DNA of 64,000 nucleotides, from contig JAULBX010030375.1 of the NCBI GenBank assembly GCA_032358255.1, forward strand, positions 1 to 64,000. The letters run 5' to 3'. Shown piece by piece: positions 21,701 through 33,300 of the stretch. The first letter of the stretch is position 1; each line of letters starts with the position of its first letter. The DNA is from Heterotrichella gracilis. Lineage: Eukaryota; Sar; Xanthophyceae; Tribonematales; Xanthonemataceae. The notes beneath the pieces were generated by a model. That model was not told the origin of the DNA, ran no database searches, and saw only the letters and a list, made by a program, of their open reading frames with translations. The translations under genes and the position numbers were made by a program.

Positions 21701-24700
21701 CCTGGTGGCTGTGTGGTGGCGCGTGACTGGGGGCAGCATGCGCATCCCCTGGCACTTGATGGGGCCAATGCTGTGTCCCCCCCCCGCTGCTGATCGTCAC
21801 CCTCACCCCTTGTCCACCAGCCGGCGCCTCCCCCCCACCCACCCCCTGCCACCCCCCACCATGTGGAGCAGCCCCACCCACCCCCTGCCCCCTCCCGTCA
21901 CGCCCCACCGCCGGCTGGAAATCGATTGAACGCTGCGTCGCCCCCCCGGCCCCTTCCCCCTCGTCGAACAACAAGTTGTGGTGGTGGCTCAGGTATTCAT
22001 CCAGTGACATAACCCCACCACCCTCCCCACCACCCTCCCCACCAGCCCCATGCACACCACCCCCTGCCCGCATCATGCCCAGCACCCCACTGTGGGGCCC
22101 ATGGGAGGCTCCACCCCCACCTCCATCCCCCACCGCAGCGGCGGCACCATCCGACCGCTGCTGGGTGGCTGGCGGTGGTTGAGTCTGGTGGGTATTGGTG
22201 GTGGCTGTGCCAGGTGGCGCTTGCTGCTTGGCTGCCCTCTTGGCCGCCACCTGAGCCTGTTTGAGCTGTGCCTTGGTTTCCTCCAGCTCTGCCCACAGCT
22301 GCAGGCGCTGCTGCTCGATGCAGGTGACCTCCCCTTTCAGCTCCTTGTTCTTCTCCTGGGGCAAGGCGGTAAGGGGTGGAGGGGTGGGTGTGGCTGGGTG
22401 ATGATGTTGGGATTCACACATGATGGTGGGAATACCGTAGTACCATTAGCGGTGGTGAGACCGTAATGCCGCTGGGTAGCGGTGGGAGTAATGCAGGACC
22501 CCGTCCCCCCTTCCCATCCCATCGCCTTGCACCACCCACTCACCGCCATCTCCCCCATCTGGCGCTGCAGGCGCTCCACAGTCAGCTTGTGACGCGCCTC
22601 CCTTGCGCGCGCTGCACCTCGCTCACCCTCCAGCACCTCCTCAAGGGCAGCGACCTGGGGCAGGGGTTCGGTGGGCCAGGGTCTAGCGATGCCATGATAG
22701 GTTTTCCCAAGAGGGCTGCCTAGTCAGCAATCCACACCTAGCCAAACAACATATTGCCCCGCCTCAATCGCAACCAAGTGCCTGCGGCATCATGATGATT
22801 TCATCACGGCATCCCAGTTTGTTCACTGCCCTACCCACACCCGCCGCTCACCTCCGCTCTTTCGGCAGAGGCATGTAGGGTTTTGTAGGGCTGTTATGTA
22901 AGTGTAAGGTTTAGGGTTTAGGGTCCATGTTCACCTCCGCCTTCTCCCTGCGCGTGGGCAGCTTGAGCAGCGCCTTTGACTGCTGGTCAAGCACGCGCCG
23001 CTCCCGCTTGAGCTTGCGCACCTCCTCCTCGCGGGACTGCTCTAGGCGCTGAAGAGTGGCACCCTGCATTTCAAGAATATAAATAATCAAGTCAATAATA
23101 ACATATATAAAATTGTTCTGGCCAGAAATCCTCGCGAGACTGTTCAAGACGCTGCACCGTGATGTGACAGAAGCTGTGATTAAAATCTATTGATGCCATC
23201 TGAAAGCCGCGAACCATGGCAAGCGTGCATTGCATGGTTAGCCCCCTCACCTTTGACTCCTCAAACTCCTTTTTCTGTTTGTCCAGCTCAGCAGCTTTCT
23301 GCTCCAGCTGGCGCTTCATTGAGGCAATGAGGCCACGCTCCTCCTGGAATTTGGCAATCTCCTCATCCAATGCCTGCAGCCGAACGAGCTCCTGATCCGA
23401 CAGCTGGCCCATGGATGCACCAGGAGCAGCCGATGGCTGTGGCTGCAGCTGTGGGTGCTGGTATGGGGGGATGGGATGGTGGTGGCGGTGGAGATGTGTG
23501 GGAGGGTGGTGGCTGGTGGTGTGGGCTGACTGGTGCGGCTGTTGGGAGGATCTGGCGCTGGTTGTTTGGGGTGCGATCACGGGGTGGAAATCATCGTCTT
23601 CGGCAAAGGGGTCCTCAATGAAGGGGTCAACAAACTGCACCTGCGATTGGGTGCGTTGTTAGCCAGCTGCAAAAAATTGCCCAGGGAATTTTCAGGCAAG
23701 GAAATGCTGCTAGTGAGCGTGTACAGTTGCAGCGCAGAGTCCTTCTTGGGGTTGCGTTAGGGTTTAGGCTCACCTCCTTCTTGGAAATTGTGGTTGGGGT
23801 TCCTTCCTTCTGGAGCCACATTAGGGTTTAGGTTCAAAAACGCCTGGGTTTGGGTCTGGCAATACCTTCTTCTTGGGGCTTAAGTGCTGTCCAATCGTGC
23901 TCCTCTGCGCTGCATTGGGCCCATGCACCACCTGTGCCTGTGCCCCCTGCCAATGGTGGTCGCCATGCGCCGCCATCTTGTTATGTTCTTCGTTTGCATC
24001 GTCCACATACTCCCACAGAGGCGAGTGCTGCTGCTCATGCTGCGCTCCTGCACCGTAATCCACATCCAGCGATTCCTCGTCTTCCTGCTCATACCTGTTG
24101 TGCACGTATGTCCTCCCCAGCTGGGCGAGGCCAAGGATCGAGCCACTGTGCAGGTTGTTGGGGCCTTGGCCGGGCATGTGTGAGGATATTGCTGCAAGCT
24201 GCTGATCCCTGCTGGCTGGCCGGGGAGGGGCTGTGCTGGTGTTGCCCAGCTCGTTCAGGATGCTCTTCTCCAGTGCCTGGAACTCTTGGAGTTCCAACGC
24301 CTGCAGATGCAAGTGGTGACTCAACCTGGGTGCACAAGTGACAAGTTGTTCTGAAAGAACAACAGCAGGACCTGTGCAGGCTTCAGCCAGCTGTTTATCA
24401 CTGAGCAGCTGAACATATTGGCATACCTCCTCCTCCTGTAGGGCATTCCACTCAGTGGAGTTTCGCAGCCTGACCCCAGGTGTGCCCCTGTCACTGCCAG
24501 CGGTGGAGGATGGAGGAGGGTTTCTGGTGCTGACCAGAAACTCATTTGAACGGGTTGCAGCATGCTGAGTAGCTTGTGGGAAGTGGGGCTCGTGTTGCTG
24601 GTGGTGCAAGGAGGGAGGCTGGCGGTTGGGTCCACCCACAGAAGTCCCGTTTGGCCCGTTTTGCACATAGGATGTTTCACAGTGCAGCTGCTCATATCCC

Positions 24701-24948
24701 CCGCCACTACTTCCTGTGCGTTCCCTATTGCTGGTGTCCTGAAACGCAGGTTGTTGCACGTTGGGGAGTGCTTGTGAAGCCTTGCCCTGCAAGAGGAGGT
24801 CAAATTCTACTGCCTGGGCCGTCTGTGGGACGGGCTCTGGTGGCCTGTCACGCTTTTCCCTTGCGTACTGTATCCGCTTGGCCCAGGTTTGGCCTCTTTT
24901 CAGGAAAGGCTTGGATCCTGAAGACCCCTTAGACCCTTCGTCAGGCAT
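18759..24948 (-). CDS. SAS-4/CPAP-like centriole assembly protein (TCP10/G-box C-terminus)
   Basis: SAS-4/CPAP proteins build the centriolar microtubule wall and bind partners through a C-terminal G-box of beta-strand repeats (family knowledge). Twelve exons keep phase: 24948-24427, 24300-23866, 23640-23251, 23063-22935, 22654-22544, 22355-21456, 21252-20948, 20685-20594, 20285-20073, 19820-19650, 19525-19259, 18997-18759, giving 1257 residues. The N-terminus has SGSKPFLKRGQ at residues 11-21. An acidic DPFIEDPFAEDDDF segment starts exon 3, coiled coils follow (about residues 390-570), then a long Gly/Pro/His-rich region, then the diagnostic C-terminus: HFPNGTLKE, VRFKNGDVKKTFPDG, IDYYYSEVDTWHTTLPAG, EVFYFPSGQTEAHHAGG. 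The centriole protein implies a lineage with basal bodies or flagella. The 126-bp first intron is free of stops and in frame, so it may be retained in some transcripts. Confidence 0.92.
23117..23162 (-). repeat. Decayed copy of CPAP coiled-coil exon 4
   Basis: On the minus strand this reads VQRLEQSREDFWPEQF, a copy of exon 4's LQRLEQSREEEVRK (23063-22935). It lies upstream in transcription, inside intron 3, and diverges after SRE. Confidence 0.75.
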
Positions 24949-25413
24949 GATGTTCCAGCTGTTTGTAGCCTCAACTAGAGTTGCTAACGGGTAGTGCTCA
25001 AACTGTGCAGCAAGCAGCGATGGGGCATTTTGTTACATAATGCGTATCACCATTCATGGCTCGGGTTTTGACAAGCCACTGTTGCTGTCGAGAAACATAA
25101 TTCTGATAGAAAATTCGTTTGCAGCGACATGCCGTTCAAAATAGTTCAAAAACACTTGGGGTTGGTTCAACAATTTCAATCCCAAAAGCTGGGTTACTGT
25201 CCCCAACAAAGGCCTACTGCATTGGCGCTCTACTCTATAAGAAACCGCTGATCACGGTATGCGAAAGCAAGTTGGAACTCTACTGGAAAACCATATATCA
25301 GCTGCTGCTGCCAGACCACTGCAGACAAATACAACACAAGATGCGTTCAACTTTGCCACACTGGCACCTAGCAATCAACAACAAGGGACAGACGTGCCAA
25401 TCTCAACCTATTC
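24949..25413. promoter_or_regulatory. Interval between the two minus-strand genes
   Basis: It contains the 5' flank of the CPAP gene and the 3' flank of the next gene upstream. No consensus element stands out to me and I see no gene. Confidence 0.4.
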
Positions 25414-28212
25414 TCAACCTACAGTCTTGAAACTACACCTTTTACCAGGCCAACTATGCGCGCCTCTTCTTGCTACCATCCCTCCCAAGGGCACTGCTTG
25501 CCTTCCAACCCAGCCGAGCCAGCACCAGTGGAGCTGTACCGGCAGCGCCACCAGGCTGAACAGGTGCACCAGGAGGCAGCAGGCAAGCACTGCAAGCTGC
25601 AGCAACAGCCACACACCGCTCTGCCACTCAGTCAGGCCAGGTGCGCCACCCAGCAGCCTTCCACGGCCCAGCACACCGATGCTGGCTGGTGCCAAGTCTG
25701 GTGGAGCCGCATCCCACCCGCTGCGCATGTACACCGGCGCCTGGAGCTCTGGCAGCCTGGGGAAGCAGTGCTGCTGCCAGGAGGGTGGTGGAGAAGGCTG
25801 CTGTGGCGTCTTTTCCGAGTTCGCCTGTTGGAACAGGTCCACCAGCACACCACGCTCCACACGGCCGACACCACTGGGGACCCTCACCAGCTGCTTGCCG
25901 CCACGCATCCTGTGAAATGCTTGTGCTGCCCCAGTTGCGCCACCACTCTGAGGCAGCAGAAAGGCATCCAGCGGATGCGCCCTTGCTGTGTGCAGCTGCT
26001 GCTGCACTGCTGGGAGGTCTACAGACGGATCGCGGGACTTGAGGCTGTTGTACCTTGCACAGGTGGACACAGGTGTAGGGGTCAGGACCGCAGGCAGGAG
26101 CTGACTGCTGTACCTGGCAAAGGGGAACACAGCTCTAGGGATTAGGGTTTAGGGTTTAGGTCCACAGGAAGAATGCTGCACTCGAGGATGTCAGCAAATG
26201 AGCACGGCGCAAAGGTGAACACAGCTTTAGGGTTTACTGGTAGGGTTTAGGTCCACAAGTGGAGTACACTACGTTGCTGTACCTTGGGTAGATGGGCACC
26301 GGTCCCGCTGCAGCTGACTCAAACAGCTTGTTGCAGTGCGCCAGGTTGGTGAAGGCTGCGTCGATGTCTGAATCCCCGGTCCTCGGGGTGGGGACGCTCT
26401 TGCTGCTGCTGGGATCTGTGCTGTCATACAGGTCGTTGGGGCTGAAGGTCTGGGGGGTGGTATGCAGCGCTCGCAGCATAGGCGGCGAGGGCATGTCGTT
26501 GGGATCAGGAAGGGTCTTGGAGGCCAGCAGGATGGTCAGCGCTGCAGTGAAATGGAATGCTTCTGAGGCAGGGGGGTCGGCGCACGCAGCAAATGTTTCT
26601 GTTTGACGGTCCAAGTTGGACCAGGGTTTTGGGAGAGGGCGCACCAGTCGTGTCCAATTCTGTTGCATAAACTGCTGAGATCGGGGGGTCGGTTGATGCC
26701 CATGCAGCAATTGCCACAGGTGAAGACCCAAATTGTGCCAGGGTTTTGGAGGAGGGCGCATCAGGCTTGGCTGCTGAGAAAACTTCTGAGGCTGCGGGGT
26801 TGGCGGGTGCATCAGTTGCCGCAGGCAGGAGGAGGCCACATGCTGCGAGGGTCTTCGAGGAGGGCGCATCTGAACTGTCAAGTGTTTCTGTGAAACCTTC
26901 TGAGGTTGCAGAGTTGAAGGGGGCTAACGCATCATCTGCCATAGGTAGGAGGCTACGCCGCTGTATTGGCTGTATAGCAGAACCGACGTCAACTGTGACT
27001 GGATCCTCAATAGGTGTGACTGCAAGGGTTTTGGAGGGGGAGGCATCTGGCGTGAACAGGATGTCCCATTTCAAGCTATTGCGATGCGCTTGGTCTTCTG
27101 CCTGAACCTCCTCCTCGACGGCATGCTTTCTCTCCTGCGGGGAGTGGCAAAACAGAGTTGGGACAGGGTTGCTTGTGTGCATACCCTAATGCAAATACAC
27201 ATTTCACATGCATTTTTCAAACAGTGAGTCTCCAGTGTTATTAACTTAGCAGACTGGCCCAGAGATCACAACAATGTGCAGCAACTGCTATTGCAAATAG
27301 TGGGACTGTGTCATACCTCTAGCAGTTTGATGTCCTGTAGCAGTTGCAGTTGCAGCTTCTTCAGCCTGTGGCTGTGGCCTTCCAGTATCCAGGAGATGTA
27401 GCTCTCGTTCTCTTGTGCCAGCGTCTGTGCAGGCAAGCCCTGTGCCACTGGTGCAGCGCTGCTAGCGGTGCTGTCGCAGGAGGCTGGGCAAGGTGGGGTG
27501 AAGATTCCAGTGGCAGAAGAGGAAGGTTGCCTCTGTAAGGACAGCCTGTGTGTGATGGTAGAAGCCTGCGAGGAGTAGATCCGAGGTTATTAAAGCATCT
27601 TCAAAGAGAGGTGGTGGTCCCGGAAACAGGGGTTGTGTTGGTCTTGCATATGCATGCACTGAAATTTCCTGTCAACGTTGTACTGTTCGTCTGCTGTTGC
27701 TGTGCCAAACAATGGTTTGGACGCCCTTAGAATATGGATGTCCACAGATGCCCTACCTTTGACTGCCTTTTGTTTACAAGTCTTCCTGTTTGTGGTTCAG
27801 CTCCCTTTGGCATGGCCTCTGTCTCGGTGTTGAGGAGGGACTTCATGTCTGTGACCAACTGGCTGCTTTCCTGGAACTTCTCGATCTGCACCTGCATTCC
27901 TCGCATGCCTAGGGAGGTTGGTGACTTGGACGTCCTGACATCGGAAAGCCGCGGGGTCTTCTGTCCTCTTGGCGTTCCTGGCTGATAGGCCTCGCTAGGG
28001 TTGACGTTGCGTGCCCTCTTTGCCAGGGACTTGGGGCGACGTTCAGGCTTGGAACCGCCTTGAGAAGTGAGCCACGAACGTTCGTCCCTTGTGTTCACCT
28101 TCTCCTTCTCCTTTTGCTCCTTTGGAACCTCTGCTTGCTTGACCTTCGTTGCTGTCCCCTCGCCCTTCTTGAGGAAAGGCTTGGTAGGAGAGGGAGTTGG
28201 CTGGCGATGCAT
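25414..28212 (-). CDS. Unrecognised protein with KPFLKKG motif, SKTLA repeats and a C-terminal membrane helix; one frame break
   Basis: I do not recognise the family. Exons: 28212-27757, 27565-27317, 27134-26283, 26053-25414 (an alternative in-frame acceptor gives 26113). Exon 1 starts MHRQPTPSPTKPFLKKGEG and is Lys/Arg-rich. Exon 2 ends in an amphipathic helix (HRLKKLQLQLLQDIKLLE). Exon 3 has four to five degenerate repeats, each around [PS]SKTLA. The last exon ends with a hydrophobic stretch near VWLLLQLAVLACCLLVHLFS, a possible tail membrane anchor. In exon 3 near 26615 the frame must shift: aligned with the preceding repeat there is one extra base, and without it the total would be divisible by three. 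It is either an assembly error or a lesion. The N-terminal motif resembles that of the adjacent CPAP gene. Confidence 0.55.
26053..26283 (-). repeat. Triplicated splice edge GTACARCAR before the last exon
   Basis: AAG/GTACAGCAACG (donor of exon 3, 26283), CCAG/GTACAGCAGTC (26113) and CAAG/GTACAACAGCC (26053) are related. They are separated by AACACAGCTYTAGGG and telomere-like GGGTTTAGGG blocks. The last two are both usable acceptors exactly 60 bp apart, so they differ by 20 residues in frame. Confidence 0.65.
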
Positions 28213-30369
28213 GTTGCGAAGTGGCAGCACAATAGTTAAACTTTAGGTAAGCTATTCGATTAAGGTGCTTATATATCCTGCAAATGCTCGTGTACCTGCC
28301 GCTGCGGTTGACTGTGCACGCTTCTGAAGCGGCTTCACCTTCTCATCGATGCATAGCGCGGGAGCACATGTGGGAACTTGAACAAGTGCAAAGGAGTCAT
28401 TTATGATAAGAACCTCGGCAGCTATATGTGTAACTCAAGTAGAGCGCATGCACGGTCTTCTTTTGCAGAAGTCGTTTCAACTGTGAAACCGCTGCATGCA
28501 TTGATATTCCCCGTTTCAGCTCTCCCCACTTTCACCCCCTGCCAGGTGTGGGCGCCACAGGGTTTTAGGGCATCCGCGGCATTTTGCAGGCGATGAACGC
28601 CTACTTACACCTCCCAACAGCCCCAGAACGCGGCTATCTGCACCATGGCATCTCCATATCTCTGGCGGCTGCAACCAGAGCCACTTGTGACTGGCGGTTG
28701 CTTAAGATAGCTTGGTACCTTCGCGCCCAGGTATCAATTGAAACAGTCTCAAACATCACCACACAGACTGGCGAACCTCAGCCAATTGCTTGCTCCTGCG
28801 TCTGGTTGACACTAACGACTACCTACTGCGCTTATTGGCGATAGGAGCTGCTGGCGAAGTGGTCTATTCTTAGCGCTGAGAGACTTTTCAGGTGAGGGGG
28901 TGGAACCGTTCAGCCCGGGCTTTCGCCTGGGCCTTACTGAACCCCACACATCTGGGCATCGCACGCAACACCCACAACCCACAGTACACAGCATACTGCA
29001 GCAACGTACCATGCTACAATTTTTTGGGTCAGTGGGTAATTAGTTGGTGGTGGGTTTGGGACACATTTGACACGCGTCGCTGGTACGATCCGCCAGGCTA
29101 GCTAGTCAAATAGCGGACGTGGTGGACGGACATGCAGATGCCACCAACACCCTGCACTGCCTTTTCCGTCCGCATCGAACCTCCTGCCGAGTTGCATCGC
29201 ACTGCTTTGCCTTTGTATGGGTGCCGATTGGCGTGCTGCTGTTCGTTTTCCAAGCACATCTGAAGGATTAGGCATGAGAGTGTAGACTCAGAAATCCCGT
29301 CTTTTCTTCCAAACGGGTTGAGCGCAGTTAAGCTGTTGTTCGTGACCGATAGTATACTGTTTAATTTTCTACACGTTGTTCCAAAGTGTGCCATTCCCGT
29401 TGGAAAGGTATGGACCACGGGACCGACAGGGGACTAGCATAGTACCGTCCATGTCTCCAGGGGGGCAGTGTGGTTACAAATCAGATTGTGCAGCCCCTTT
29501 TTTCGAACATCGCTCCTCTACACCGGCGTGAGTTTCCACGCTGTGCAAGGTTTGTGGTTTCATCTGTGGTGGTGGGCGGTATCCATCTTGTAACTCCAAA
29601 CGACAGCTGGCAACCCATCTCACTGGTATCCACACAAGAACCCACTTCCAATGTAGTGGGAGCACGCTTGAGGCTACCCCTGCAACAACGACACAGTCCA
29701 TGCACCGTATCAATACCCTGTCGTTTGCCAGCCCTGTGGGGGGCCATGTCAGCCCAATTTCATCCAAGACCCTAGGTCCACCTGAAACCCTCTAGCCCAT
29801 TAGTCACTGTTGCCCCATCACGCATCCAAACCCACCCACCTTGCTGCTTGGCATTCCCTGTGCATTGCACTATCCAGTGCACCCTCAAGCATGAAAAACC
29901 ACCCAGCAACTTCGTCGACCTCATGCAATTCTGGTATCCATGTGCGCATGTAAGGCAAGCTTTATTGCTATTAAAGCTGCTTTTGTGTTGCTTTTTGGAG
30001 CTAACAATGGGCATGCTGCATGCTAGTGCCTCTCTGGCGCACTTTTTCACCTCTTCGTGGTGCAATTCTGCTGCTTTTTGGGTATCCATGTGGTTGTTTG
30101 GGGGTGCATGGCTTCGTTCCCCACTAGTCCTTGCCTGTGCTCTTCCACCCAAGCCATGCAATCTCTTCTTGCCTGAATTAACCCAATGACAATCACAAAC
30201 CCTGCACTGACGTGCGCCGCATCTGCAGCCCCTTGATCCACCACCCATGCCGTGACACACAACAACTCCCAACCAACCCGTCAGCCCCTGCAAGCATCTC
30301 ACGCAAACCTAGCGCAAATCATGTCCATTTCCACGCCTCACAGGCCCTCACACCCAGGCGCGGGCCGCC
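28213..30369. other. Gene-free interval, divergent 5' flanks
   Basis: It lies between the minus-strand KPFLKKG gene and the plus-strand GH9 gene. Several reading frames of 60-176 codons occur, but none shows a family motif, repeat or signal peptide I trust. Promoters for both genes must lie here; no specific element is identified. Confidence 0.4.
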
Positions 30370-33300
30370 ATGGCGCCTCCCATGCGGCACCAGCTGCGGC
30401 TGGCACTCACATGCCTGCTGTTGCTGGGAGGTTCGCTACACTCAAATGGGGTACTGGGGGAGCAAGGGGATTTAAACGGGGAGGAGGAGGGGTTGGGGAG
30501 CAAGGGGCGGCGCCTGGCTCATGTGAAGAAGAAGTCAGGTGAGGGGGGCGGGCCCGTAGGGTTTCGGGTAGGGTTTTGCGGGGCTGCTGGGGCAGTAGGG
30601 TTTGTGGTAGGGTTTTGGATGGGCAGGAATACCTGGCCAGTGTGAAAAAACTCAAAATGCAGATGGGCTGCAGGGTGTGTGGCAGCTATGGTGGGTGGGT
30701 GAGTAAGTGGGTGGGTGATGGCGGATGCAAGGTTCTCGTATTTGGGCATAACTGAAGTCGATTGGGGTGCATTCCGTCATGTAGCATATCTATTGGTGGC
30801 GCGTGTGGGATAACTCTGGCAACAACATTGCTGTGTGGCCAGAAGGGTCTGCAGAGGTTATGGCAGATTGCTTTCACTAGGTCATTGGCCTAGCATTGCA
30901 CCACCACAGGTTCTTGATGGCAGAATGCACGTATGGCAGGCATGGTTTTGGGCTAGCATGTTATGCATGCTGGTCACATGTTGGCATGCTGGGCCAAAAC
31001 ACGTTGGTCAATGTGCCTCCAAGGTTCCATGATGGCACAAATTTTGTAAGGCATGCTGGCTCAAAGGACCCTTGGTCAGCCTGCTGGTCTGGCTGTGTTG
31101 TTGGAATGCATTTGACTAAGTACTCAAAGGTTGCAGATTTGCCTGCATGCACCAGGGTTTAGGGTTTTAGGGTCCATCGGTGGATGCAATGCCAGGATTG
31201 GATTCATTCAGATGCTAGCGCCACCAGAGATATGTGGGTAAATGGGATGATGCCAGGGTTACATGGGGGATGTGTTTTGGTTAGTGCCTGTACATTTATT
31301 GGTTGCATGGTGAGGCCTATCAGGAAAACCAATAGCTGGCAAAGATAAAACCAACCGGGGATAAGTGGGGAATGCATCATGGCCTTTGGTTGTGGCTTCA
31401 GTCCCCATGGATACCTTCCCCACATGCCTTGGTGGCCAGCTTCAGCGCCCTCATTAATGAATATCTGGATTCAAATGCCCATGCTCAGGATAGCTGGCTA
31501 GGATGCTAGGATCAGTGCCTGCAACGTGACGCTGTGTAACCCCCTTGCAGGCCATGTGTCAGCCAAGAAGAGCCCACCCCCACAGAGGTCCACCTTGTCT
31601 ACCAAGAAATCCCCGCCACCACACAAGAAATCCCCACCACCACACAAGAAATCCCCGCCTCCCAAGAAAATGTCCCCGCCTCCCAAGAAAACGTCCCCGC
31701 CTCCCAAGAAACGCTCCCCGCCACCACACAAGAAATCCCCACCCCCCAAGGCGAAATCTCCACCCCCCTCCACAGTTACTGGTAGTGCCCCTACTTCCCT
31801 TTTATTGAACCCCCCTTCCCCTTCCCCACCCCCATCCCCATTCCCACCACCGCCCCCATCCCCACCCACAAAGTCCCCATCACCACCGCCAGCACCACCA
31901 TCACCATTGCCACCATCGCCAAAACCACCATCACCAAAACCGCCAGCACCAAAACCGCCATCGCCCAAGCCACCGTCACCCAAACCGCCATCCCCCAAGC
32001 CACCGTCACCCAAACCGCCATCCCCCAAGCCGCCGTCGCCCAAGCCGCCGCCACCAAAGCCGCCATCACCACCACCACCGTCCCCTCTATCACCGCCACC
32101 ATCACCACCACCTCCATCCCCTCAGCCACCGCCACCTAAGCCGCCACCACCCTCCCCTCAGCCACCATCTTCCCAGCCGCCCCCTTCCCCGTCGCCATCA
32201 CCACCACCACCAAGCCCAGACAGCCCGCCCCCCGAGGGTACACACCGCCCCAGCCCACACCATGCCGCATTCACACACACTCACGTGCACACACACACAC
32301 ACACACCTGTCCCCCCCACCCACATGTGGCATACACCACCCACTCACCCACTGCCAACACCCCCACCGCCCACCCTGTCATACAGCAGCACAATCCTGCC
32401 TGTCACAAAACCCTCCCCACCTGGTTCCCTCCCCAGGCTCCCCCTGTACCACCACGCGCGCTGTCCACCATACATGTGCCTATCACAATGACGCCTCTGC
32501 ACACAGCATACTCCTGCGTGTCACGAAACCCCTACCCTCCCCACGTGCTCCTCTCCCTCCTCCCCACACCAACCCCTCCTGCGCCTCCGCCCCCCATGCC
32601 CTGTTTTGCCAACAAACATGTGCCAATCATCGTTCACCTGCACACACTACACACCCCCGCCTGCCGTCCCACCCACACCCACACCCTTTCCTCCTCCCCT
32701 CCTCCCAAATACCAACACCCCCCTCCCCTTCCCTCCCCAGGCCCCCTGTCAGCCCTTCTCAACGCTTCCCTGCTCTACTTTGAAGCCCAGCGGTCCGGTG
32801 TCCTCCCCAGCAATAAAAGGATCCCCTGGAGGGGGGATGCAATCACAGCTGAGGCCACCTCCGATGGGAAGAATTTGGTGGGGGGGTACCACAACGGGGG
32901 GGAAACCGAGTATCTGAAGATCACGGGCCACACGGCACTGGTGGTGACACAGGTGGCCTGGGCCATGCTGGAGTTCCCAAAGGTGGGTAGGGTTTTGGGC
33001 GAGGGTTTCTGCTAGGGTTTTTTCTACGGTTTGAGGAGGGCTTGGGTTGGAGGGTACCACTCCAACGGAAGACGATTTCGTGTAATCGAGTTCAAAAAGC
33101 CTACCAGCCACACAGCTTCTGGTGGTGACTCAAGTCGCGTGGGCGATGCTGAATTTCATAGGTGGGTGGGGTTTGGCTAGGGTATTGTCTAGGGTTTAGT
33201 AGGGTTTATCTAAGGATGATGGCCAGGGATGACCAGTGACCTGGGCACTGCTGAATTTCCATGGGTGCGTTTGTAGGGATTCTAAATGAATACCACCCCT

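Noticed and set aside
22900-22930. Telomere-like repeats considered as a chromosome end
   Set aside because: They are short, degenerate, in both orientations, and flanked by coding exons.
24301-24426. First CPAP intron read as coding
   Set aside because: It is open and a multiple of three, but good splice sites (GTATGC ... CTGCAG) flank it; kept as an intron with doubt noted.
29772-30302. 176-codon minus-strand frame upstream of the GH9 gene
   Set aside because: No motif, signal or splice support; likely a chance frame in promoter DNA.
31498-32043. Glycine-rich minus-strand reading frame (GDGGLGDGG repeats)
   Set aside because: It is the antisense of the Ser-Pro-rich GH9 exon 2, whose plus-strand frame is supported by splice phase.
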